From Euwallacea fornicatus (taxonomy: Eukaryota; Arthropoda; Insecta; Coleoptera; Curculionidae): 64,000 nt of DNA. The stretch is taken from NCBI RefSeq assembly GCF_040115645.1, contig NC_089565.1, forward strand, positions 372,001 to 436,000. The letters are read 5' to 3'. The position numbers and the translations under genes are program-made. Below, one piece after another: positions 42,244-57,700 of this stretch. Below the pieces are notes generated by a model, which was not told the DNA's origin, searched no databases, and worked only from the letters and a program-made list of their open reading frames with translations. How positions within the stretch are numbered: the first letter of the stretch is position 1; each line of letters opens with the position of its first letter.

Positions 42244-45200
42244 ATGGGAGGGAAGCAAAATAGAACGAGGAATAATGTCAGGGTGAGTGTGTTTTGCAAC
42301 TTGTGCCAAAATACTGCAAAAGATTATTCGATACAAGATCTTCCATATCTTTTATAAAGATTTATAAGAGTTCAGGATTCGATGGATTGAGGCTCAGCCT
42401 GGTCTTGAGTCTACAGTTTGCAATTTTGGCTGTAATTAATGTTAATTATAGCAAGACATTGTGAATAGAAGTATTGCTCAAGAGTTTTAACAGATTTCTT
42501 TACCACTTTAGATATTGCAATATTCTGTAGAATTGGACCAATTCAAATTTCACATACATAAGCAGTGTGGTTTTTTTATTTGTCTCTTAAACTGCCCTCC
42601 TAAATGTAACTTTGGTATTGAAAATTCCAGATAATTTTACACTACTATGCACGTATTTGGATAAAAAATAAACAATCTGGATTGGAACAAAGCATTCATA
42701 TACAATACACGTTCATTCTTTGTTTATCTCAAATTGTATTCATGCATATTGCCTTAAAATTAACATAACATTTTCAATGCACTTGACACTTCATTTATTA
42801 TTATAGCACTAGAAGTTTTTTTTTTGCTTTTTTAATAAGCTGTATAAGTCAAAATAAGCATTTTTTAAATTGGTTTAGCACAGTGACATTGTGTGGGAGC
42901 AATATATTGTAACTTCATGGTCAGATGAGAAGAAAATGACTAATGAATTTTTTTGACTAGATTTATTTTTATTGAATACTTCAGTTCAATATTAGTTTTC
43001 TGATTATTTCAGCCATCAAACAGTGGGAGAAGTGCAGCCATGCTTCACTCTTCTCTGCCTCAGTTTTCAGGCTTTTCTGGGGGTAATAAAATGAGCCCAT
43101 TATCCACATTGGCTTTCATCCCAGTAGATGAACTTGATAAGACAATTGACAGTAACTTCCAGCTTGTATTGAAAAAGGTTTCTAAGAAGGATGCCACAAC
43201 TAAGTTAAAGGTAAACAATATTAACAGTCGATAAATGCAAATGAATGTATTAAATATCGATTTATTTTTCTTCACAAAGATGCATGATCTTTACTTCCAA
43301 AATTACATTTGAAATTACATTTCGGAGTAAAATAATGTTACTCTTCAATGTCCACTAATGGCATTATTATGTCTCCTATTCTAAGCAATTTAACCCCTTA
43401 TACATCATATTTAATGAGTTTATGTAATTGAGGTTTTTTAATGATTACACGACATTCTAGTTACAAATGAACAAGGCTCATTTCCAAGCCAAAAATTACT
43501 TATCATCAACCAGAATCGTTTTTCTAAGTTTTTTATGTTACAAAATCTTTTCATGATATCTACAAGCATTTGAATTGAAAATAAATAAATAACAACTATT
43601 ATAATTTGTGTCATATGAAAAGTAATATTTTTTATATTTGTTCCAAGAGAGTTTATATTTTTTTGTTAGTTTTGATTTAAAGACAGATGGTTGGGGTCTT
43701 ATGGTTTCTATTAGTCCCAAACTTTATTAAAAAACAAGGAAAAAATATGAAGTGAATTAAAAAACGAAACTAAAAAGTATTTTCTCTACCACAATGTAAG
43801 GAAAGACGGCTTTTAGCATATTTTACTTTAACCAAAAACACCAGTTTTGTTTGTATAAAACCAGTATTCTAACATTAATTTTTGTCTCTAAACAAAAAAG
43901 TTAAAGGGTTGAGCGTGAACATAGCCTTCCATTCATAGAAGTATCGTTGGAAGTTAATTATTGACTGTTTTCTTGATTTTATATAGAATTAGCTGCTTCT
44001 AACAAAAATGTGCACTGTGTTAATAATAATTAAATTGTTCCATAAGTTAATTACCATTCGCATCAAGCGTTGACGAGAAAAAAATATAGTGTTCCACTCC
44101 TCGACGATCATTTTCTGTAATTAGGAATATAACAAAGCTCAGCGTATTCTCGTTTGGTAAACTATTTTCTCAGTTACGGAAAATGCATTTTCGTCACTTG
44201 TTGAACAATACGCGGCTTTCGTTTCAATACATGTAATATCATGAAAACGTTTGTGGTAAATTTTATTTTACACTTTTATAATTTTCATTCGTTTTTAGTT
44301 AGTATTAGTTTTGTTATTTCATTTCTTAATTTTATATACTTGTTATTAATTATTTGCAGTGTTAAGGTTGTAGTATAGTTTAAAAATTTATAAGAAAGGT
44401 TTCCACCAATTTTGTTTCTCATTAGACATATTTCCATAAATGCTTTATACCGTATGGTGCAAATTTGGTCTGCAAGTGTGGGTATTTTGAAAACTAAGAC
44501 CTAGACGAATTTAGCATGAGTAAAGAAGAAAAATTGAATGGCCAGATGGACGTCGTTTGGGAAAATGATTTTAAGTTTTTTATTTTTCCATCTTTGCATT
44601 CAATTATTAGTTACAATATCTCATTTAATCTACGACAAAATTTAATTTCTTCTAAGCTGGCTACGAACTTGGCGGACTTTAAAGTATAAAACAATTTGCT
44701 CTTACGTATGAACGCAACTAGCAATAGTATACTAGCAATATATATTGTCTAATTTTATAGTTAATGTAATAGTTTTGTTCAAAATCTCCCACTATGTCAA
44801 CAACGAATCGACGTAGCCATGAAACAATGGTACCAAAAAATTTCTTGTAAAATTTCAACCTGAGAATTTACTATCAAATTATAGCTGGATGGATTCATAA
44901 TACTCTATAGACACGTCAAAAAGACGCTACACCATAGTGATTTCTTAACCCCAGGAGGTATCTTCATTTCGCAACTAAGTTAACAAAAAGATTAACTAGT
45001 ACAATGACCGAAAAATGAGAAAAAAATTATGTTTCAAATTCATTAGTAAAGGTGATATTGTATAGTTCGAGTAATATTGCGAGATCTTGCTTCCCTCGTC
45101 CTGCAGAATCTCCATCGTTACACAACATTCTGTACTTCTCAAATGTCTATACAGCTATTTTTTTATCGATTTAATTATAAACAGTTCTTATGGGACCGTT

Positions 45201-45761
45201 TTGCTGCCATAAACTGATTCATTATGCTCTTAGTCCAATTTAAAAACGGTAAATCTTGACCTAAAAACGTAAATAATAAAATCATAAATCTTTTCTGGAC
45301 CAAAATTCATCAGTTCATTTCTCGGCTATTTTCCTCTTTTTTTTCTATAATGCTTTTTCTTCAAATAAATTTAGTCGAAATATCTATAACCTTTAGTGTA
45401 GAAAAAGTAGTAAATGAAAGGAAAAAATGTTCATTGGTATTGTCTTGGCAACGTGTAGCAATTTATTTTTCTACAGGCTCATTTGTTTTTTCAGGGTTTG
45501 CAAGAATTTACAGAACTATTAGAAAATTCGGAGCTCTCCACCATTAAATCTCTCCTTTCAATTTGGCCAAGGTTTTATGGTGTACTGGTGATACATCCTG
45601 ATAACAGAATAAGAGAAGCTACACAAATTGCGCATTCTGTCATCGTGCAAAAAGTCAAACGAGAAATTGCGCCGTATTTGAAACAATTAATGGCTCCATG
45701 GTTCACATCTCAGTATGACAACTATCCTCCCGCCGCAACTGCTGCCATTAAGGCATTCCAA
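42244..45761 (+). CDS. LTN1: LTN1 exons 42244-42282, 43013-43210, 45495-45761: N-terminal domain
   Basis: Exon 1 encodes 13 codons (MGGKQNRTRNNVR). Exon 2 continues PSNSGRSAAMLHSSLPQF, then TLAFIPVDELDKTIDSNFQL and VLKKVSKKDATTKLK. Exon 3 continues GLQEFTELLENSE, PRFYGVLVIHPDNRIREATQ and YLKQLMAPWFTSQYDNYPP. The motif order (PSNSGR, LxKxSKKDxxTKLK, DxRxREATQ, APYLKxLM) is diagnostic of Listerin. This domain contacts the ribosome near the 60S subunit interface in known structures. All phases are 0. Confidence 0.95.
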
Positions 45762-48700
45762 GTAAGTTATGGATATTCGTATAGTTATTGATTACTGCTT
45801 ACATATAGGAGCGTTATGTGCTTGTTCCAACTTAATCTTGTGGCATCGGGCAAACAGCCTTTAATACACTCGTCAGGGCAGGAAGACCAAATGAATCATA
45901 GCTCGACATTTAGAATTTAATATTGATTGCAGTATTACCTTATTTCATTTAAATCCAGAATTTTTATCGTTTGTTCACAAATCGGCAAAATAAATACGAA
46001 GCAAGTAATAAAATTACTAATTGGAAATTTGTGACTAAACTTATTTTGTGTCTTTTTCATACATATATGGCAGTTGATTATTACAGATATAGGTACAGGT
46101 AATTGAAAATCTTACGCAAATAGCATTTGGTTTTGAAATATGCTATTTCTTTAACTAAATTTCAATTTAAAAATAAAAAATAAAATGGGATTTTTAACGT
46201 TATTACTGTATGTTAAAAATGTAAAACAAGCTACGAAAATATCAAGCACAAACGTCAAAATACCCTATAGTTAAATACCAATTAAAGCTGAATAGACCGG
46301 AGCCGTCAAAAATATATTAATAATGTCATTACAATGAAGTGGAAGTAATATTAAAAGTTTGTCGTTGAAAAATAGGTAGGCCAACTACTTCAAGAGTGTT
46401 TATTACTTTAGGTACAGAGGCATCATGAAACATAGTCCACATATCCATAAGATATGCCCACATAGGACATATCGTGTGGTAACTAACTGGAATAAATTCG
46501 GTATCTAAATGGCATTTGATTTTTAACAAAATTGATTAAAGACATAAATTTTTAATTTTCTCCAGTAAACTTTTTGGTAGTATTATGACGCTACAAATAT
46601 CAACTCCTTAGCTAGAGTAACAGTTACTCTTCAAATTTTAAATGGAAAGGAAGTTCAAGTGAAACATCATTTTAAAGATATTTTTAACTTGACTTTAACT
46701 TACATATTACTCTTAATCATAAAACAAAATTATTCTAAATATAAATAAAATTTTAAACGATTAAATTATTATTTCCTTTATCTTATTAACTGTTCAAAAT
46801 GTTCAACCTTGGCTCATTGGCACACCCCTACACGGTGATAAATCTTGTCTTTCAAATTTTCTAAAGTATTTAGAGTGATTTGCCTAATTTCTTGTCTTAT
46901 ACGTTCTTTGAGTTTGTCAATATCATGTGGTTTCGAATTGTAAACCTTTGATTTTAGGTATCTCCCTGAAAAAAAATCAAGAGGAGTGAGATCGAGAAAT
47001 TTCGGTAGCCATTTTATTCAACCTCTTCTTTCTATCCATTGGTTTGAAAAAGTTCAATCTAGGTATAAAAGAATATTCCGAGCAAAATATGGTGGTGCTC
47101 CATTTTGTTGTAACCAAATCCGTTCGTCCGGATATCTGGATTTACTTCACTATAAAGCAAAGTAAATAATGTACGAACTAGTTCGTTTTCAAGGATTTCT
47201 AAATATCGTTGGCTATTTAAATTTTTATCGAAATATATTGGTTCTAATATTCAGTTCCCTATGGTACTTGTCCAAACATTTATTTTCACAGGGTACTGCG
47301 TATGACCTCTCATCCAATAACGATTTACTGCAGATCAATATCGACAATTTTGTTTATTGATATATCCATTTAACGTAAAAGTTACCTTATCAGTTAACAA
47401 AATTCGTTTCATAGATATTTCGAATTGTTGAACAGCACTCACAATCCTTTCACAAACTTCAGTTCGTCGATCTATCTTGTCATCAACCAATTCTTGATGT
47501 ATTTGCATTTTATAAGGCCGAACATTTGCATGTTTCAATATTTTCAAAACGAATATATTAATGATTACATTTTCACGAGCTATCTACTGAGTTGGTATAA
47601 TCGGGTTTTCTTCTAATGCCAGGAGTGTGTTAATTTTTGTATACATATCAATTTTTTGCAGTTTGTTTCTTCGGGTATTTCTCACATAACTATGATCTCT
47701 AAATTTTTTTTTCAATTTTACTTATAGTGTCTTGATTAATGGGTGGAAAATCAGAATACGTCTGTCGAAATAATTGAACAACCTTATTTTATGTTCGGAC
47801 TTTGTCCCCGTACCCAATCATTATTAAAATTTTGATTTTATGAAATTCAGTTAAGTAAGTTAATATTTGTAATTTTAAAACTTACATGAAGTACTCCTTT
47901 TCTGTATTAAATGAACGAAAAGAAGTAAATTTTGCATTGAAGAAATACTCAGATTATTTCAGAAATACATAATTCGTCAAAAAATTACAAGTAAATAACA
48001 TTAAAGTATGAAAACGATTTATTTTTAGTGTTATTTTGCTCTATGATGAAAAGTAATATGTCAGATAAACTGAGATCGAAAAGATCTTTAAAATGATGTA
48101 TCACTGGAATCTCCTTTCCATTTAAACTTTTAAGGGTAACTGTCACCCTAACTAAGGAGTTGACATTTGTAGCATCAGAATATTACCAAAAAGTATATCG
48201 GTAAAATGAAAATTGACGTGTTTAACCAATCTTGCTAAAAATCAAACGTTATGTGGGTACTAAATTTATTCCGTTTAAAGTTACCAAACTGTATGCATCG
48301 TGATATTTCTTACAGCTAATTTGTAGACACCATGGTGATTCCAATAAGTAGAAACTTGTGCCTCTGAGTCTTTTTTGCTTGAACGCTCATGAAAATTTGC
48401 CGAAACGTCATCAACACTTTTAAAATTTCTATTATTTTACGCAAGGATTTTAGTACTGATAATGAAAAGTATTGAATTGTACACGCCGATACCTAAACAA
48501 TGTATTTGAGTTCAAAATAATTTATTTTATTATTGATACATAAAATTTTATCTTCATACGTTACTTTTTGATTATTGACCATGTAATATAAATAACTGCC
48601 GCACACAAAATCTGCAACAAATAGTATGTACCAGATTCAAAAATGTTTCTAGATAATAATGGGGACTCCTCCGGAGTGTACAGAGGACAGGTGTAGCGTA

Positions 48701-51700
48701 AAAAAATGGAATGCTTGTATAAACCAATGTTTAAGCCTCCTTGAAAATTGATAAAAATGGATATAAACCACCATTGGAAAACTCAACTTTGCTTTTCGTT
48801 AACTGATTCTCTAATTATTGTGATCTTCAAGGTCTTTATGTTGGGAGTCGAATTTTGGACACCCTGTATACTATATATAGGATGTATATTATATGATGAC
48901 ATTAATTTCAAGGGGTGATTCCTTGTCACATTTTATGAAAAAAAGTCATAATAAACGTATGCCCTATCTTGCTTCGTTTTTGTGATATAGAATGTCAAAA
49001 TTTGTTTTTTTTTTTGTTTTTCATAAATATTTTCGAACGCAATGGTACTATATCGATAAAATTCAGTTTTCAGGGGGTTTCTGAACCGAGATATTCAAAT
49101 GTGATGGAATATAATGTCGGTTTTCCGCAATATGTAAGAGGCTATTATTACATGTTTATTAATAAATTAATATTTTGATGAAATGATATGCAAAGAAATT
49201 TTTAATCGTCGATATCTCGAAAACCATTGCTCTGAAAGTTTTCGACCAAGTATACCTTTTTTCTTTAAAATAGACATGAGTTCAAGGTGTAATCTATTAG
49301 AAGTCAAAATAAAGGGTCCTAAAAGCGTTAAGGCAAATTTAACACAATAACATTATTGCAGGTGATGTCCTTTATGTATTGCGGTAAAATCTATGTCATA
49401 TTTAAATTTCTCGTCTCGGAAAACTCCTGAATACTGAATTTCATCGAGATATTGCTCTTACGTCTGAAAATATTTATGAAATACCGAAAAAAAGAACTTT
49501 CACGCTCTATAACACGAAAACGAAGCAAGATAGGATATACATTTGTTAAGGTTTTTTTCATAAAATGTGACAAGGACGTTAAAATTAATGCCATCATTTA
49601 GTACACACCTTGTATATTTTTTATTTTCAGGACTCATTTTCACCATTGAAGTTTAAAGAAGCAATCACGTTTTGCCAACAAGAAATTATCAATTACATAC
49701 ATGACAACTTAGTAGTTCAATCTGCGCAAACAGTTTCATCTAGCCAATTGTCACTTCAAGAAGCCGAAGCTAGATATGAAAGAGTCGTGATATCGTGTCT
49801 GCAAGGGTATGCAATGTATTTAAAAGATGTCCCAGAAGAAAATATTGCCGAATCAATAGATTTAAACATCCAAATCGTATCCAATAAAAAGTTTTGGAAG
49901 CTAGCACTTAACAAAGTTGCCTTGATTAGATCGTCCTGGTTCCAAGTACTGTCAGTAATTTTGCAAAGGGCCCGTCATTTATTGACCGGCAAAGAAACCC
50001 AAACATTCTCCACTATACTTAATAATTTGGGAGATCAAGAAATAACGGTTCTGCCCAATGTTTGGGAATGCCTTCTTCTTGTCTCGTCAAACCCTGTAAG
50101 TATAATTTTATTTCAAATCCAAAGCTAAAAAACGATTTGGCCGTGAAAATTGAATAGCTAAAATAATACTGTTCACTTTAATAAAAATCACCGTATTCTG
50201 TATGCATAGCCGGATATAATATTTCCCACATTTTTATATGTATTTAGCAAATTTTCGAAAAAAAAATTAAATGCAAAGGCTGTAGAAATTTAGTAAATTA
50301 AAATTAAAAATTATATATATTTTATAAAGGGATCTTCTATAAAGCCGAGTGTACTTTTTTTGAAGAGCAAATACTTTGTATATTATTAGTTTTTGAAAGC
50401 AGCTTAATATCTTTTAATAGTTGATTATGTTACTAACGGTAATCATTAGGTTGAAGTCTCGATGCACAGAAAAGTTTCGAAATTCGTAGAAAAATCAGAC
50501 CTCTTGAACAATCCTACAGTATTTCACATATCCGGCTAGTACCATGTTTTAATAACATTCATTTAAGCTTATAGTGGGAAATATGTCACATTTCCATGGC
50601 CAAGATTCACTCTTTTGAAGCTTAGAATACTATATCAGGCAACACTGAAGCCATATAATAGTTTGTACCTTTTTTGAAACTTTTTGGAGGTATACGGACC
50701 TCCGGCCATAGACATTTCGAAAATGGTTGAAAATCTGAATGTTTAAATTTATGTTCAACCTCTGCTTCTATCTTATAATTTATTTAAACTGTAAAAGGTA
50801 TTTAAACTATCTAACAGTTTAAAACCTTTCTAATCTCGATAAGATTTTGAAAGAACTGCTGTTAACTTAAGTTTGAGACCCTATTATGGATTTTTTTTGC
50901 TGCCTCGAAAACTGTTAATTCTATTTACTTGAAGAATTTATATTGTTTGGCACGCTCGATTATTAAGAATTAAAAAATATTTTAACAGAGAGCACGACCT
51001 AACTACCATATAAATGTGTCAATAAGAATGAAAGTCAGTATTGTTAAAATGGGACATTAGAAGTAAGTCTTTTGGCTCATTTCTGGATTTTAACAAGAAC
51101 AAATTATTATGTTTTCGGCCTCTTCTTTGATACCATATATAAAAAAAACGGTAAAAAAATATGAGACTGCCATATATCTCCTATGTCACCCGGCATAGTG
51201 GAACCTAACTGCTAAATAACTTTTATATTTAATATATTTTAGGAATATTGGGTGTTCATAAATATCGATCAATTATTTGTGCCAAAATTATTAAATACGC
51301 TTAAGCAAGCGGGCGGTGGCAATGCTTCAATTATTTATCCAAATCTGCTTCCATTGATAGCTAATTTGCCTTCTTTTGAGGAAAGGAAGATGCACCAATT
51401 CTACCTAAATTTTTTTGATCATATGGGATCAGGGTGAGACGTAATTTCCCTTGTTTTATTCTTATCAAATTAATTTTTCTTTTAGACTCAAGCTTAAACA
51501 AACTATTAGCAATACCCAAGAATCCAATGCAATTTCACAGGCGTACATAGAATGTTTGCAGCTTCTGCTGACGCGAAATGCAACAAATTCAGAGCTGTGT
51601 AACACATTAATAACGCAGTTTTGTAGTTTACTTGAATGGTGTATAACTAAGGAAGCCAGTTTCGCATCATGCAAAGTTATTTTTATCCAAGTTTCCAGTT

Positions 51701-54700
51701 TGCTTGCGGGTCTATTGAAAAATAACATCAATGAAACACACTTACTAATCGAATATTTCCTTAAATGTTTGGGGGAGACTTTTGACAAGGCACTTAATAA
51801 TCCCTCAAATTATTCTGATATCTACCAAGTATCCATGAAGGAAGTGGACTTGTTATTAAATTTGAGGAGTTGCCAGTCTTCGAGTAATCATACAAACCCC
51901 GAATTCTATGGAGAAGTGATCCACAACTTTACCTTGTTGGTTTGGAAACAGCACATTCAATTTATCGAGCAATCGTACTCTAGCGATTTATTTGAGTCAC
52001 TATATTTGTTACTGAGAAGTTTTGATAAAGAAGAGTCATTTGAGAGCTTATTATACCATCTGCCAAACGAAACAATAAAGCCAAAATTAATGTATATTTA
52101 TGAAAAGTGGTTCAAAAAATGGCTTTTTTGTGAAGCCATGTTTGGAAAGAATGTGTTGGATTTGGTGTTTCTTTTATTAGAAGAATTGGATGGTACTGAT
52201 CAGCAATCGGTTTTAGATGATCTTTTGAAGGTGAGTTTTTTTTCTATAATGTTAATTACTAATCAAAGTAAAAAATTATACATTGCATGTCAGAAAAGGT
52301 CCAACTTTGTTGTGTATGCACAGTAGGTCAAAAAAGTATTCCTACACCCATTGGGATGCTATATTTCTCTCTGTTTTTCCAATAATTTTGAAAAATTAAA
52401 AACATACAAGGATCAATTATAATAATAGGTATAATAAAGTATTCTTTACAAATAATAGAAGTAAATAATAATTATTGTAAATGTAAAATAAACAATAATT
52501 CAAAATTCCCGCACTACAAAAGTATTTGTACACCTAATTGATTTTTATTATTTTTTTAATATTACTGTGATAGATGACCATTTTAATATTTCGTCAGGTA
52601 CTTCTTAGCTTCGATAACTGCGCCTGTAGTCGTTGAGGCATGGAGTTGACTAAGTTATTAATGATATTTAAAAAAATATTTTGCCCTTCATCCTTTAGCG
52701 CGCCCTGAAGCTGAATTTTGTTTTGAATTTGCCTTTTTCAAATTTGCCTATCGAGACGATCCCATAAATATTCGATAGGATTTCTCTTCGGTGACTGTGT
52801 GAAGGTGTTTTAAGCTGGTAGAAAACATACAACAGCCATTCGCGTTTTATCTTGGAAGTGCGCTTCGGATCATTATCTCGTTGACAGTAATAATTGTCAG
52901 TTACTCCAAAGTTTTCAGCGCTAGCGTGTAAATTTTCACTTAATATGTCCCTATACATAAATCTATCCGTCTTTCCTTCAATAAAATAAAGGTTCCTCAC
53001 CCTACTCGCGGCCATACAATCCTAGACTAAGACGTTTCCGCCTCCATACAAATTTGGCTCCATCGGATTCGAAAATATAACTTTATGCTAAAATTCTATC
53101 GGCCGGTTTAAGCGGGGTACTTGCAAACTCCATTCTTAGTTTACGATGCTTCTCATCAATCCATGTTTTTTTTGCCGGTTTTTTTGCCATGAAAAGGATT
53201 TATTCTCACATAAACCCTAATGGTATCTGGATGAATGCGTTGTCTAGTGGCAGATTCTGATTCGACAGCCAAAAAAGGAACACTCACATGTGGCTTTTTC
53301 ATAATTTGTTTTATAATGAAATTTTCATTTCACTTCGTTACTTTTGAAGGCGCCCTGAACATGTTTGGTTTTGAACTTAGCCTGTACTTTTCTATTTATT
53401 TATAGAATATTGTACAGTACTGATCGGTTGGTCCATAGTTTTGGCTATTTTTCGTATGGATTGATCCTGCTGATGATGGCGTACAATAAGTTTCTTCATG
53501 TATATGCTCAATTCTTTACCTTTTCGATCCGTTATGAATTTTACAATCACAAAAAGGTTTTAAAACTTTTTTAGATATTTAACCAAACTGACCGGTTTCG
53601 ATAAAAATAAATAAACAATATAATTCCTTCTTAAATAAGAAGAGGCTATCGGATAACGTGGCCTTTCTGCCCATGTTGGTGTTTACAAGTGTTATAATGA
53701 TAGTAATCGTAGTCTCAAAAACAGTATCATCCACAACAATCACCCCAAAACCACCAGTACCAATCACACCCAGTAGACCAACCAACATCCAACCTTCACA
53801 GCACTGAACAAAAGTGTAAGCATATCAGGCACATCAAACATCTCACATCTAGTCTATGTCTTGGTAGTGTTCAATCAGAGTTGTGTCCGGTGTGAGGTAA
53901 CGTGAGTTTCTAGTCTGTCGGTCAATGCACAGTCTAACAACGATGACCCAGTTTTTCTCTTTGTCTTTCCACTTTTTTTGTATTTGTAAGTCTGTCTGAA
54001 ATTTTTGTCATGTTAGTTTTTTCGTATAGCGCTTCGTTGGAAGAGTTGTACAGTGGATTATCCGGGTGACGAATTTTTGTCCGGTTTCAATATTTTATCA
54101 AAAATGTATGAATATCATCAAAAGGGCCAATTTTTTTGAAGCCGTACTAGTTTTTTTTAGTGCGAAAATTTTGTATTGTTTATTTTATATTTGCAATACA
54201 TATATTTTCTTGACTTCTATTTAATTGTAGAGAGTACCTTATTATAACTATTATATAACTGCCCCTTGTATGTTTTTGATTTCTGAAAATTATTGGAAAG
54301 ACAGAGAGATATATATCATCCCAATGGATGTATGAATATTTTGTTGACCTGCCGTATATTCCTAGGATTCGCCAAAAGCTTCACTTGAAAATTACGCTTT
54401 TCTTTTATATAATTTCTACAAATTTTATTTGTAACATGAAATTCACATGTGTGAGGGTTTGTGTATATAATTAAGACTGATTAACTCAAGATAATTCGAA
54501 TTGAATTTTTGTATTTCTCTTTCACTGTTTTGTAGAAAAAAACAGTACGTTATTAATTGAAATTATATAAAAGTTGAAGTGGAACTAATTTTGACACCAA
54601 TTTATTGCTAAATATTAATAATCAAAACGATGCTCTTCAATTTAGGTTAATAATCCTGAATGTATCGCTTGGTCGGTATCTAAGGCACTCTCAGATCCCC

Positions 54701-57700
54701 ATGTTACTAACAGAATTGTTCAAGACTGGCTTAAGGGGCCCGCAATCGGAAATTTTTTTGTTTCTATTGTTGATAGTTATTCTTCCGGAAAATGTTCTTC
54801 GGAGCAAAGTAGCATCTTAGAAGCTGCCCTAAAGGAAACTTCTCGAGAGAGTATGTTCGTAAGGATTTTTTTAAAGGTCCTTTTCATGTTCATTTGCTAT
54901 TCTTTAGGTCTCCTCATCGGAAGAGAACTTCTTGACAAGGTAATTGATAAAATGGCCACTATAATTTTACTCGAGAAGCAGGAGAAAGGCGTGTTAAATT
55001 CCACTTGCAAACTCGCCGTTGACATGTGCAAACTGATTTATACACCGAGTCGACTTTTAGCTTACGGAGACACTTTACTTTTTACTTTGTTTAACTTATC
55101 TTGTCAATTACTTGACGGCCAATTAACAGAAATCCTATTTGAAGAAGTGAATTCTACGTGGAAAAATTCATTGAAAATTCTTCTAAGAAATTTGAACGAC
55201 GCTGATAGTAAATCTCTACTTGACAAGTTTTTGGGGCTAACGAAGGAAGAGTTTACAGTGGTTATAACAACCAGGAATAAAGCACGTTTTGAAAGACTAA
55301 AACAGCAAATTTGGAATATAATTGAGGTGGTGTATGATGGACGTCCATGGTTGCTTACCTGGATTGTGGAGTTTTTAAATAACAAGATGGATGTTTCCTG
55401 TGATAAGGTCATTAAACTTTGTCAGGTAAGTAACCAGTAATAATTAGCTGTATTGTTAAATTTAAATATTATATGTCACTAAATATTCTAGAAGATGGAA
55501 CATTAGATAATTTAAATTTTTTTCTGAATTTACACAACTTATAACAAATAGTTTCATCAATGATTACAAATATAGCCAGATATTTGTCTTTGTATTTGTT
55601 TCCAATTTCTCAGAAAATGATATCAGGAAAAGCAATATATAAAAAATTTTAAACTTGAAGTGCATGAGGATTTTGATTTAATTGGAATAGGAAAATTAGG
55701 AAGATACAAAAACTAAACTGTGCTTTAAATAATAAACTTGATATTATTTTGAAGCTTCTTGGACTTTACTATGCATATCTAGAGATTGTTTTCTTATGAC
55801 ATATTTAATTTCATTGTTTGGATAAATATAAGTTGTGAACTTAAATTATGTTTTTTTATGGCAAAAATCAGTGCTAGTTTTGGTAAAATAACGCTATTTG
55901 TTTTTCTCACTCGAATTTAGATTACTTTAACTTTATGGAAAAACTTGATAGTACAATATTGCTTTCAATCTTTGGTTTATAGACTCCAATGTGCTCATTA
56001 ACTTGTGATATATTGTAAATAAGATAATTACAACGTTTGGTAATAATTAGCTTTATTAATTTTTAGATGGCCGAATACGTCAAAGGGGCAATTCAGAGCC
56101 CCTTGTTTACAATTAATATTGAAGAATCCATGGATAATGACGAAATTCTTAGTTATTTCGTATGCAGTTTCATTGTATTTGAAATTATGACGATTTCGCT
56201 AGACCATCAAAATGAAGATAATATATTTCCTAAAGCTATATTGAGAAATGAAAATTGTGATAGTCCTAGAATAATAACAATGTTGGAGAAACCTGAAGAA
56301 GTATTAGTGAAAATGATTTATTCCTATACAGTCAATACTTCGTTTTTGAGTCATTTTAATAGTGTACGTATATTTGACATCCTATTTTTACTTAATTTGC
56401 TTACTGATTTTGGGGAGGTTCAAGTTAAATATAATTCAACTTTATTTAACATTCACCTTAACCGAGATTATTTATAACATTATCATAGAAGCGAGTTTCT
56501 TATAAACGATTAAGAAATTATCTTTATGGATAGTTGTTATTGAATTACTGATAAGGTTAGTGGAAATGTAACTTAATCTGTCACCCTCTTAATAATAAAA
56601 TTTTACAATTTTGTCGACTTCACAGAGTTTCAAATCTTCCAAACTGGTATCTTTATTACATCCATTTATTGTGAGTCCACATTAGGCAGAGTCCCTAAAA
56701 ACAAAAAGTTGGTTTTCTGTTAAGGGGGTGGCGCATGATATAACCTAAACTTTTTATGCAAGTTAAGTTTTTAGTAATTCAAATTTTATAATTTAATTTA
56801 CGTATTTAACGCTTTTTCTTACTCATTTTTCTGTATTGCAGATAAAGTTCTATAGCGAAATTACATACTACCATAATTATTCAGAAACCTGTATTAGGGA
56901 TATTATTAAGGTATTTGGGTGCAGTGACCAATTGAACATAAAAGAACATTTAAAGAGTTTAGCTCTTTCCAGTGGCTGGTTTTGGAGCAAATCAGCCCAC
57001 ACCTATTATGTAAATTTCGAAAAAAGTGATGAGTGCATAAGGGAGTTCAAATCTCTGTCTGAGACTGAATCCCCAAATTTGGAAGGATTGTTTTACCTAC
57101 GGCAGATTTTTGGTAATGACGAGACCCCCAGTATTAATGTGCCCGGGCGATTCATTCAGCACATTGAGAAACTTCGTCAAAGTAATATGGACCAGTTCTT
57201 GTATAAAAATAGGTGAGCCTATTATTTTATTTTTGAGAAGCCTTTGTCTTTCCAAATGTTAGAACGTCATGTTAGTATCTAAATTAAGCATACTGCGTTA
57301 TATTTAGAAGTGAATGCTTTCTTGTCTACTTTTAAAAATGTCTCAAAAATTTATATTAAATGAAATCAGGGGATTTCGTAAAAACAAAATTTTCTTGTTG
57401 AAAACAATAAAATCTCAAGATTTTCAAAATCATTAGTAATAAGGCCGTAAAAAATATTTAAATGTTTTTTAAGAATTTTTATAATATGCAAGGAGAACTG
57501 AAGTCTAAATATCTATTAAGCGTAATGCCATAGATTTTCAAGCCTGATAACCTAATCAATAAAATTTCGTATACTTTATTTTTTCATATTTGGACAAACG
57601 CAAACTTTTAGTGTTTGTTTCCACAAACTATCGAAATTTTATGGAAAATATCTAAAAAAAAAACGAAATAAATTTTGACACACTATTTAAAAACTTTTCT

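Noticed and set aside
51465..51788. A 107-codon minus-strand frame
   Set aside because: It is antisense to the LTN1 exon 51486-52230 and is a shadow.
55104..55412. A 102-codon minus-strand frame
   Set aside because: It is antisense to the LTN1 exon 54908-55425.
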